Assembly (NCBI GenBank): GCA_004794785.1 | Contig: SJOL01005988.1 | Coordinates: 4,907-68,906, forward strand | Direction of reading: 5' to 3' | From: Opisthorchis felineus | Taxonomy: Eukaryota > Platyhelminthes > Trematoda > Opisthorchiida > Opisthorchiidae | DNA length: 64,000 bases | In this document: piece by piece, positions 50,201-62,200 of the stretch | How the letters are laid out: each line of letters opens with the position of its first letter | How positions within the stretch are numbered: the stretch's first letter is position 1 | Made by a program: the position numbers and the translations under genes | The notes under the pieces: model-generated | Database searches by the model: none | Told to the model about the DNA's origin: nothing | The model's input: the letters and a program-made list of their open reading frames with translations, nothing else

Positions 50201-53200
50201 TGTAAGCTATGGACGAGTAACGGACGCATTATTCTCACTGTGAGTTCATCTGGTTAAACTGCATAAAACCTACAACAAAAAAGCGAGACCATACACGATG
50301 CACTACATCTGTATTTTTAGTCAGCCGTGGCACCAGGTTTATTGTGGAACTTTTACACTAATCTAAGACTCATTAGGAAAAGCATCAGAGTCACTATTTT
50401 CCATAGGAGTCGGTGAGTACGACAACCAGTTCGAGTTTAATGGGCTAGCTGTTGTAAGGTGGATATCCGAGAATAGATTTTCACTTGCGAGAGCTAGGGA
50501 AGCATGAGACGTACCGTAGAGATAACTTAATGCATAGCAACATGAATATCTCCTTGTGCCATGGAATTATTGACCACTGGGACATGCGACAGTGAAATGT
50601 CGTTTAAATACAAATGTCAATTTTTGTATCAAGTACGGAATTTGTCATGTGCCATTTTGGTTAGTGTGGCGCTCACTATTCACACTGAGTGACGACTCAC
50701 TGTCGCACTGCCAAGAAAGCTTCATCAAGGAAGGTAGTAGTTGAGAAAAAGTGATACGTATTGATTTTACCAGCGGATAAAAATTAATATCATGTCAGGT
50801 ATTTCCGCTTCACACAGTCTACCTCAACCAAACGAAACAACCCAAATGAACTAGTTACATTCCAGCGCACGCAGATTTAGAAAGAGACCTGGGGGTCTAT
50901 CAGCTATGACAAATTTGTAATGGTTGGTATGTGAACTAAACTGATCACATTGGAAGTTAGGAGGATTGGCGCAAATGCAAAATCACCTGCGAAGACAGAG
51001 TAGCTATATAGGCGAGTGGTGTCCACCGAGGTTTCATGACACTGCAACCGATACAGAGTCAATATGTTACACTCCAAAATGTCACTTTTCCGCCTAAAAG
51101 GAAACTATGTAGCACCGAATTGTTTCATCTCGCAGTTTATGTAAACTTACACTCCATAGAATAGATCAGTTAACAGTCCTTGATCCGTATTAACAAGGAA
51201 TGGACACACTGAATGAAAGCGCAAGGTTCTTACGAGAATACCGATTGTATTCTTAGACCGGTCATCCGCAGAATTTGCAAATCTTGACTGACTGACAGTC
51301 CTTTAACTACGGCCTCTAACTGCTCACTTGCCTGAATCAAAATATATTTTGTCATTACCTACTAGGCTTTGCGAGAATTCATTATACCCTATCTCAGTAA
51401 TTTCAGTGATTTTATTTCAGTGCACTTTTTAAATGCATTGCAAACCTATACTTCCTGTGCAAATCTAAACACACAACGCAATTATTTCGTTTGCTTAATA
51501 GATGGAAGGGTTTTAAGGGAGCTATGGTAATACAAAATACACTGATTTGCAAACAAATTTGGTTTTGCCAGAGACTCACCTGGAACCCAGCTGAATCTCT
51601 CGTTTATGAGGTTTTTAAGCAACTGAACGTGCTGCACCAGACCGCCTCATGTTTCACTTGGTACGATATTCGAGATATCGCGATACATGCACAGACGTAA
51701 TACACTACTCATAAGGTTGCTGAAAGTTCTTCGACAGCCCACGACCGGTTTCGCCCTTCTTGGGGATCATCTAGTAGGTGCAGTTCTCGAGTTTTTGTCA
51801 ACCTTGTGTTCTACTTGAACACAAATTGCACGAAATTAGCGAAATACACGCATTTGCAAACAAATTTGGTATGAGTAGTGTATTAAGTCTATACGTATAT
51901 GGCGATATCTTGAATATCTTACCAATTAAAAAATGAGGCGGGCTGGTGCAGCACGTTCAGTCGCTTTAACCATCATAAACAAGAGATTCAGCTGGGTTCC
52001 AGGTGAGTCTCCCGCAAAACCACATTTGTTTGCAAATGAGTGTATTTCGCTAATTTCGTGCAATTTGGGTTCACGGTGAACATAAGGTTGACGGAGACTC
52101 GAGGACTGCGCCTACTTGATGAGCCCCAAGAAGGACGAAACGGGTCGTGGGCTGTCGAAGAATTTCCAGCAACCTTATGAGTAGTGTATTACGTCTACAA
52201 GTTATGATAAATTTACTACACACTGAGTATGCCAAAATATCCACTTTTAATCGACTCAATGAAACAGCGTCAGAGTAAATCACTGGTTTACCTAATCTAG
52301 TGAGGCAAAATAGCAATACAAACAAGTTTTAGATGAATCTGACTATTTTTGTTTCCTGGTAAAATAGAAAGTACTAAAACCGGATAAATACACCTACATC
52401 ATGAACTTCAAAATATACAAAGCTGGCAAGGGGTGTCACTAGTCCTATGCATAGTGTCTTCCATTGAAGAATATTACTACGATAACGGGGATATCAGTCT
52501 GCAGTAAATTTGAAGCTGGTTATTGGTCCCCATAAGTAAGGCCTCGTTTCTTGCCCCCTCAAATCTCTGGTTCATACTAATTAAATATGTTACCAAATAA
52601 TTTTCAGGTGTTGCCAGTTGTGGGGTTATGTAGAATGCATACTCACATGACTCTCGCTTGAACAATCGTCCTCCTGTCCTGCCTCAATCATTCTGCTAAG
52701 TCCATACTAAAGAGGGGAAACACTTGATTCGAGTTTCACTCTTCTTAGAGCTCATCAGCGGTGCACATCTTTGGCCGTGCCGGGGTTTGAACTCTGCACA
52801 TTTGACATACGGGGCAAGCGTGTTACCACTACTCTACCAGCACACGCTGGACTGATCCGATTTTTTACGTCTGAACAGGTGAACATGTCCGACGCCTCGA
52901 ACGACGACCCAATAACATACCTTGGATGTGTCGATCAACTGACCCACCAGTCAAGAGTTCAGATGAATGCAGTGTGCGCTGGTGGAGTAGTGGTAACACG
53001 CTCGCCTCGCATGTCAGATATGCGGAGTTCAAACTCCAGCACAGTCGTTGGATATGCACTGCTGATGAGCTCTAGTAACAGCGAAACTCGAGTCCAGTCC
53101 TTTCCCCTTGTAGTGTGGATTCACCGGAATGAATGCGTCAGGAGAGGAGGACGGTTGTTCGAATAATTTTCAGTTGTCAAGAAATATCAGTGAAAACTTG

Positions 53201-56200
53201 AGGAACACGCCTGCTGCCTGATTCTTAAACTAAACTAAACTGACCCTAGGTATATGGTACCTCAGATGTTAAAAGTTCTTGTTCTAAATGTCAAACATGT
53301 ACAGGACCAAATCTTGCAGCTGCAGGTCTCACCAAACAACGAACACCCTCTCCTTTAACAATGCAGGGAAGATCAGTATCCAACGCAAATTCCGTGGACT
53401 TTGTAGATCCATCTTCGAATCGTAATTTCTATAATATTCCGCCTGATAACAAACTCTGGATAAATCACCTTGGTGGCTGTTTTTATTTTTGCTTTCCGAG
53501 GAAGAGCGTGTGGGCAATCCCGAGGTTTTCGTTTATGAGACCTACCCAATCAACCTCTCAGTTGACAGCGTCGAAAATTGCCCAATGACCACTTCACTCC
53601 TGGTTTGCCTCTCATTCAACTAGCGACGAATCCTTGCGAGTTGGTCTTCAGAACTTGAAACCACCGTTTAACAAGGATTGCGAATCTACGGCATAGTTTT
53701 ATCCAACGAGATACATAGGAACGGCAGTGATTTGGCTGCGTACATCTCATTATTTTTGAGGTAAAAAGCTGATTATAAAGTTGGGATTACCAAATGTTTG
53801 TCAAAACAATCGATCATCTCTGGAATTCAGACACTTTCATCGTAAACCAATCATCCTTTCTGCTTCAGTTCAACAAGATCAAACAACAGTTAGCAAGTGC
53901 GAGTAATGGAGCAACCTGTTTCATCTCAGATGTGCCAGCGTGGAGGTGCCTTGTTTGTGTCGTGGCTGGATCATCGGTGGCATCTGTGTCCTGGAAATAT
54001 AAGTAGGGTTCCTTGGACTCAAAATGACTTGAATGGCAACATCCGGCCGCATGGAGTGGTCTGCCAACCAACAGCGTAAAAACGTTAAATAATTAAACTG
54101 AAAGTCAAGATACAGCGAGAAATTAGGAAACGACTTTAGTAAACTAAAGGACAACTTCAGTTCATTCAGAAACTGCAGAGTTACAAAGAATCCATATCCC
54201 AGTTAGTTTTAATTCCTTAGGTCGTTTTCTTGCGTGAAGAACTGATATGACATGAAAATGTACTTTAAATATCAAAGTTAGTAATATTGTACTTAGCAAA
54301 ACGTTTGAATTCCGGAAAGTTAAGGGTCGGACCTTCACTTACGGCTAATTCAAATGCGAATGCAGCAATAAACCACGAATTCTGACACTTCTGCTGCCAG
54401 AGGTGATAAACACATTACACCGTAGAGCAAGTCATCCAACCGTGACAAATCTTGAAGTGTATACTGAGTGCAAGAAACATGCACTGCTTATGTTTCGCGA
54501 TATAATAAAACGGTTGCGCGACAACTTACTGGTTTTCACCGCTCGTTTAACTCATCTTGCACCGTAGCGTTTATCGGATACTAAAATACAAAACTTTGTT
54601 TCAACTCCAACTAATGCTCTATTCTTAGCCTCGCACACTAGAACCAGACTCTCGCTTGGTTCAATGGGAAAATTCTGTTTATTCGTCGCTTGACCTTAGT
54701 AACCCTGGTGTGCATCTGATGGCCAACGACGGGTTTCTCTACACTGCTGGTTGGTTCCACGGAGCCCTCCATATTCACCGAGTGTTGTTGCCTAATTTCA
54801 ACGGCCTTCCTAACTGGGATCATTTCCTTGTGACTCCAGTTCGTGAAGATTACATACGAGGTGAGTTCAGTATGTATTTTGACTGACTATCATTTTTTGG
54901 TCGGAGAGATGCATAAGACTTCTAGATTTTACGAGAGAGTAATAGGTGAGATGTCTTTGTACTGTTGTGGTGGGTATAGGAAACATCTTTGGTTTTGCAA
55001 TTTGGATAGATAGTGATGTTCCCGCTGCAATTCCTACACCAATCCTAAGTTTTATCTCATCCATAATGGGGACCCATATAGGTTACATGCTATAAGTCGT
55101 AGTTCCAATGTTTAAGAGTTACCGTTTGACAGTTCCTGTTTGTATGAAATTCACATGCGGGTGCAAAGAGTAAAACACATATGGATGTTCCTTCCTGTGA
55201 ATACTACTCCAAGGGATTCCCAATAGGTATTCTCTTTTGAGAACCGGTAGATTAATACCGATAAAAGTCTAATGCAATAACAACCAAGAAAAAACTTATT
55301 TCTATACTTAAAATTCAACGCTGCATCCTGAAAGGTACCTCCCACTAAAGGCATCTTCAGGCACAAGGTGTAAAGTAATATAGCACAGTTGCCCTCAGCT
55401 ACAAGGGATCTCGTTGAATACAAATAGAACGACGCAATAATTTTCCGACTACTCTAATCAACCACGATCGGAACTCGTTTTTTCTAGCAAATATTAGACA
55501 CATCCAATTTCTTATTGAAAGCGTGTTTATCCCTCTATCCTCTAGCTTCATTTCACACTAGGTAGTTGCAACGAATTGAGTTTGGTTCGATGTGTTTACA
55601 AATACCCTTCACGACATACACGGAGTATTGTTGTTCCAGCCAGAGTTGGGTTCACCTAAGTTGTTATGCAACCGGGCCAAAACAAAACAATCAGGATACA
55701 TATCTACTAGATTGTTGGCCTTTTGAAAAGTGTAAAAAGAGCAGTCAAGTTAGGGAACAAAAAAATCTTTTGATGTGGATATCTTTTTCTCATCACACGT
55801 GCTAATAAGTCAAGCATGTTCTCTTAATATGTCCACCAAAATAATTCCGATAAAATTAGATGGGTCTGTTGACAAAATTGGCATAACCAACCTCACTTGC
55901 TCAGATGCCCAAATTGTTTGCCACATATTGTTTGATTACGAAGCACAACACCATTTACCTCCACTCACTTTTCCCGGCTAATGGGGTAAACAGAAGAGCC
56001 CCAAATTTCGTTGGATAAGCTGTGCAATCTAATGGTCCCCTTTTAAACTTCGGAGTTTGACGTAATCGTCGGAGTTTCTTTGTTAAGTTTATTCTAACAG
56101 ATTGGGAATTCTGGAAATTGGACTAGATATTTGGCTGCATTTTTGGGTTACAGCATAATCTCAGCATTAATTTTCATTTCACTTTAGGTTAAGCAATAGT

Positions 56201-59200
56201 TGAACGGGTCGTATATAGTTGATGCCTTCAAAAGACGGGTCGCCGTTTATGGTACACCTCGAATTGACCATCTAGTTAATTGCTTATCACTCACTTATTT
56301 GCCTACGTATCTACCTAATCAAATGAGTGCTTGTTTACTTACTTAATTACCTGGTTGCCTAATTACTCATTTACTTGTCCGCTTACGTGCTTGGTTGGTT
56401 ACTCACTAAGTTTCAGCAGTCTATGCTGTTCGTTTGTGCAGTCCTCGCTCCCGCACTCTTATGTTTCCGAAATTTTTTTGTCCCACAGAACCGGCAAGTT
56501 TTATCGCAGCCTTTGAAACCAAAGAAGAGGTTTATTTCGTCATTCGAGAAATGGATTCGTTGACATGCGTTTCTCGTGTGCTAGGTCGGCAGTCACTAAG
56601 TCTGTCAGAAAAGCCAGAGTCAAAAGTTGAGGGTAATCTGAGTATCGTCACTCGGCTGATAAGAATATGCAAGGGTGACCGCGGGGGATATCCATACGTG
56701 AATGAGGGAGAATTCGCCACATTTGCCAAAGCCACCCTACAATGCACTTCTTATGGGGATGAAAACACTGACTTGCGGGCGGAAACAGAACTTTCATTCA
56801 CCTACGGGCTTGCTGCTACCTGGGATTCGATCGGTGAACACCTTTATGTTAGTTTTTCAACACCCAGGTAAGAATAACTCTGTTTTTATGCTAACTGCTC
56901 CGATTGAGGGAATGTCACGAGGACCCTCACGGCAGCAAGACTGCTTGAATAATCTCCTTTATCGCCTCCAAGTTTGACGGAGGTCTAGCACAAATCAGCA
57001 TAAGCTAATGAAGAACCATTTTGGGTAGACGGACAAGATTGCGTTGTTCAACCGGTGTCATTAATGGACAAGATTTTCGGTTTATTGTAGTCTGGGATGA
57101 AGTCAAGGCTGTAGTTGACACAATGTCTTGTACGATCAGCCCGTGTGTCGTCTAAGAAAAACTACTTCCTTACAAAGGATATTTTGATCTTTCCCTCCGA
57201 CTGGGCTTCAATAAGAAACACATCTACCTAACTAAACGCTCTGTCTGCTGCCCGTAAACCTAATGAGAACATGACACCCCTCCTGAAAACTCATTTGGGA
57301 GAAAGTACAACTGCTGGAACTCGTTTTTTTCTTAAAGAGTTTTGCATGTGTATGAGTCATTCTTCGTAGAAACAGTGATATCAACGTACGTGAATGCCCA
57401 TGAAAGTTTAGATAAAACACTCAAATCTAGGCGCCCATAGTAGGCATATCTGAATGGTCATACCATGAAGATACGGGGTCCTTTTTAGAAGTATTAGTTA
57501 TTTCCTTTAGCCTACTCCAGGTGTGCTTTTGTCCATGTGTAGACAGTTTATTTGAGACCGTAGGTTCTTTCATCCAGTAGCTAGAATTAAGCGACAAAGA
57601 TCAAAAGGGACTCACCAAAACATCCAAAATATCTCAGTACTTCTATCAAGCAGGGAAAGTGTAAAAACTCACATTAACATAACCTAATCCCTAGTTTAAG
57701 TGACGTAATTGCAAGTTGTATTCGGAACTAAGTAGCTTGGACCGCAAGCAATTTGTCACCGTCAAACTAAACACTGTCTGATGACTGGTTGACTTCTCTC
57801 CTGAATGTATTGCATCATACTGTAAAACTATCTTAATTAGACTATTCTCCTTTCAGGGGATATCCAAAATCTGCCGCGATATGCATCTACTCCAAAGAAG
57901 CGATCGAGAAAGCATTTCGGAGTGAACTGTATTCACCGCATTCTGAGAGTGGCAAACCAGAAGCAATTACTAATACAATTCCAAACATTGTAAGTTACTC
58001 CTTGTGTGTATGCCAAAAACGTAGACGTTTTCTGTGCTGTTAAAAAATAGCAGACCATCATGGCACTCATTTAAAGTAGAGCTGAGTATTGGTACTTCTT
58101 CTGAGTTGAATTTGGATGACTTTGAATTCAATTTTTCTGCATCTTTTATTGCTGTCACAAAAACAAATTATCTTTTTGTTCAGGTTTTCTGGATGACAAA
58201 AATTCTCTGAACAAATTTCCTGGTGCTAGTTTGAACGGTTCTTTTTCAAGAAAAGAATAAGTTGCAAAACAATGCACATAAACAAGGCACACAAAAGTTT
58301 TTATGAGAGCTGGATACACTACCCAGGAAGATCAGAAGATACTCCCATGCATTCTGTTCATAAGTAAACAATAAGTGACGTGTTTTGTCCACTTGAGAAC
58401 CCAGGCTTTTTCGTCTATTAATTCAACAATTCAACTACATTGGAATCGGGATAATCCGACTGATACCTAAACAGCAGATTCCTAATAAGTTTGCCTAATC
58501 GGTCCAGGAAGCGAAATTCTAGGTAAGCCATTCCACATCAGCACACCGTGGTTGGTTTTCTTACATTAATGATGACTGGCTTCGATGGTCGGGCAATGAG
58601 TGTCACACATACAAGACTTCAGACACTGTGGTTTAACTTGCCGTTCAAAAAAGGACGACAAAATATAACCGCTAAAGCTATGGGATTCAGAGATTGTGGC
58701 CCATTAGGGTAACACCTTATAAAATCTGCCTGACGGAACTTTCCGGTATTTCTGTCGATATTACACTTTGAAGACAAAAGACTATTTTTCGAACTTGTTA
58801 ATGATCCTCAGTGCTTGTCTGAATAATTTCAAAAGAAGCTATGCATGAGTTGGGAGTCATGTGTGTACTAAACTTCCAAGAAAGCCTGAAGTAAACTGGT
58901 TCATCAGCATGGAGTCAGGTTGGAAATGTCTGGATTTAAAAAGCTATAGGTTCCGGATTTCTACCCTTGAAGAGAATTGTAATGATATTCATCCCTTTAG
59001 AACATCCATATGAGGAAGTGACCATTGCTCAAGTAGTCCTATATTCAGGAAAGAACCAGGCGGGCTGTGTACCGTATCTCCTCCACTGATGAACAGAAGC
59101 ATTTGAATTTTAGTTGCAGGTGGTTGCGGAAATAATAGAATTCACATTCACAACTCTGGTTTTAACAGTCCTCCTCTCGTCTTGGTAGTACGGTCCTAAC

Positions 59201-62200
59201 GAGTCCCCACGAAACAGGAAGACAACGGATTTGAGCTTTTCTCTTATTGGAGCTCAGCAGTAGTGTATATATTTGGCCGTGCCTGGGTCTAAACTCTAGA
59301 CATCCACTATGCGAGGCGGATTTGAGGGGAAGTTAAAACAGAGTAATGTTAGCTAAACAACTACGCTGCAGGAACTATCTGTAACAGAATGGTGAGCTGG
59401 TGAAAACACGATTGTCACCAGTTTCCTGATGATGCAGAGAATTAACATAGACCTCGATCTGGCTGCTACTCTTATAAAATTCCAGCAATCAAGAAAAAAC
59501 GGACAAATAATTCTGGAGCTTCTTTTGCTGCTGGTATGATCCAGGTGAACATGTTGTCATAAATATGGAATGAAAACCTGAGAAAATTCGTAAGCAGATT
59601 CGTGTTATGGTCATGAAAAAGAAGTCCGTCTCTTTGTGATGCAAATCTGGTCGAATTTGTGGCTATTTCACGGCATCGGAACTGACGTCTGCCAAGTGGG
59701 GAGTTTCTTGGTTATTTTTCGAACAAAATGTATGCTACCATATTCTCGGGGAACATAATAGTTTTTCGCCCAGTTTCATGTATCCCTGTTGGGGAAGGAT
59801 CAGAATAACTCAGAATAACTAGGATGAATCATGAGGACGACAGCTAACTGCAGTGGAATTAGTTAAACGTGGACAAAATTCCATTGTTCATAATATGTCT
59901 CTTATCCTTTGCTGCAGAACATCATGCTTCTCCAATCGATTAGCAAATCAGCATATAATTTTAAGAAAGTCAGAACATACCCGTTCTGATTGCTTGGTTC
60001 GTGGAGGGAGGTCAAATTACACACGTTTTTGCCTAGAATAATATTAGTGAAATGAGAAACGACCATTCCAGGTGGGCAGAGGATTTCGTAGCATTTTCGT
60101 GGCCATTTCATGTTCATCAGCGTTACGTACCTGTTCTAGTCGTTGATACCCAGAACGTTACGTTTAAACCTATCTAGCACTGGTTCTTTTAGTCAGAATT
60201 GTGCAAGATAAACGAAAGTAATTCGAAAGACTGTTGGACACTCAGCTTATCAGTTCACCCTTTCGGCAGTATATCGTAATACTGGTAGGTGGTATGTATC
60301 TGTTCGCCGAGCTTGCCATTCGCTTGAAGGCAAATCACCAAGCTCTGTGAATAGCTCCACAGCCACCTGATCTACAACCGGTTTCCTCTCACTTGGGCAA
60401 AAGTGCGAGTTTCCAGCTCTGAAAATTGACACATCAACTAACTGGATATGTAAAGCATGCCTCCTGATGCTATTGCAATCCAAACCGATTTAACATTGTG
60501 ACCGGTCTATAGCTGAAGATCGAACTGAACTTAATCAGTCTCACAGTTGTACCTAATATAGATTTAGGCCACAACAGCCACTTCTCGCTAACACCAGTCC
60601 ACTTCGGCCCCAGCTTTCAACCGCTATTCCTATGGCTAACAGTTTGTCTGTAGCCGCACTCCTAGTGGCACATTTCGGGTACTCACATAAGCTTGATAGG
60701 TCTGTGGTGGGTATTTTCGCAAACTGGCGAGTTCATTTTTTCAAGTTGGCCCCCCTTTGCTGCGAATGTAGATTTTTCACTTGAGGACGTGCATCCAACC
60801 TGTGTGGTGTAAACAAGCCTTCAGGCTTCCACTGCCGTTTTCAGGTCTATCCATCTATCGTTGATCGGATATGGCTGTGATGTGAGTAAAATGGACCTGT
60901 CGTGTGAATCCAGTGCAAACTGGGCGGAGGTGGGGCATGGTGGTGTACACTTGAGACTGTCAACTCAAAATAACTCACTGTACCATGTTGAGACCTCAAG
61001 GAACAGCAATGATTCATGCTGGAAAATGTTACGTAGCAGTTACCCATGCAGTACACTTTCCCCTACTGTGCATCTTTAGATGTAAAGTTAAGAAGCGTAG
61101 CAGCCGACCTTTTGTGCCTGACCCAGAAACACTTTTATAGCCACTGCGACTTCTACAAATGACCTGTGATGCGTACAAGGACAGTACACCCAATGTTTAC
61201 ATATGCTGTGTCCTAACCGAATGGAATACATACCAGGAACACCCTTCTGATTGGAGGAATGATGATCGTCATGTTACTCGGTTTTCGCTCACAAAGCGTG
61301 ATAACCACCCCTAGAGTTCTGATTGTATCCGTTCTTGTCGTTTGAGTTTGTCGGATAGAAACTCTTACGAGTGTTTGTGAATAATAAACTAAACGCAGCG
61401 ATCTTCAAACCAGAGAAAGGCTCGCCTCTCACATACATCCATTTCATTTTCAAAGTTATTTATTAGACTTCGTTCTTACTTGACACTGCTTGGCAACACA
61501 GCAAAACCTAGATATTACAGGTGAGCAACATGGTTCTAACTGCGTATTCAAGTTTTCAGTCAGGACGCTATTCATTGTCCGAGTGTGCTGAATAGCCTGC
61601 GTGAACCCGAAATCTCTTACCTTCTACCTGAGGGCCAATTGGAGTGCGCACCTTACATCCGGGTGAAAATATGTAGTAGTAGTCACAGTGTTGCTCATCA
61701 GTCGCTAGTACGTTGACTAAGTACAGTGGCATCCTTCCCGGACTGAAAGTCTCTCTTGTCGGTACCATTCGCTTTTGCAAGAACAGACTTCTAACCCTAC
61801 CCTGGCACCATTTTCCCACTAAGCTGTTATGCGACCATCATTACAATAAATACTGGTTAGGAAATAATGGGTGTGTAAATATTTTCAAGTTCACGGATAA
61901 CAGTCCTCGTGATAGGATATTTACATCTTAGTTAGGACAACTAAGAAACAAGTAAATGCAAGTATTCTTTTTCATCTTCTGCTCGTGTTTTTTCAACTAC
62001 AGGTTTCTCGTTTTTCAGTATGGTTTTACTTTATGGTTTTCACACGTTGATTTTGAGGTGTTTTTTAGAAAAAAGAAAGTCAGTATCGGAAGCTTGTGTA
62101 TATTCATGACTTAAAACTGAAATTACCTGTTTCAAATGGCAGGCTCAGAACCGTATCCCAACAACGCAGGCCAGCCAAAAGATGCATATAACAGCAAGCA

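Larger units (their letters stand above)
51534..52191. repeat. Inverted, satellite-like repeat with ~306-bp monomer carrying hammerhead motifs
   Basis: The left part (51534-51869) and right part (51870-52191) are the same repeat in opposite orientations. The boundary word TATGAGTAGTGTATTA occurs at 51870 and 52176 (306 bases apart) and inverted at 51698. TTTGCAAACAAA, CACCTGGAACCCAGCTGAA and GTGCTGCACCAG recur on both strands. The two parts are offset within the monomer, so this is a tandem array broken by an inversion and not a simple hairpin. A monomer of this size with a hammerhead resembles the roughly 330-bp Sm-alpha satellite of schistosomes. No tRNA-like head is seen. Confidence 0.8.
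48970..54628 (+). other. Intron 4 of the semaphorin-like gene (5.7 kb), rich in hammerhead repeats
   Basis: Donor GTGAGT, acceptor attcttag. It carries an RTE 3' tail at about 49.98-50.09 kb, an inverted satellite-like repeat with two hammerheads (51.53-52.19 kb) and a head-to-head SINE pair with two more hammerheads (52.65-53.17 kb). The stretches 50.1-51.5 and 53.2-54.6 kb show nothing I can name. Confidence 0.8.

Noticed and set aside
52771..53166. 131-codon plus-strand open frame
   Set aside because: It runs across the inverted SINE pair and its hammerheads. Phrases such as [17 protein letters not shown] are typical SINE readthrough, not a protein.
53329..53640. Possible minus-strand reverse transcriptase fragments
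   Set aside because: A weak AIFDAVN-like phrase with stops; not enough to name an element.
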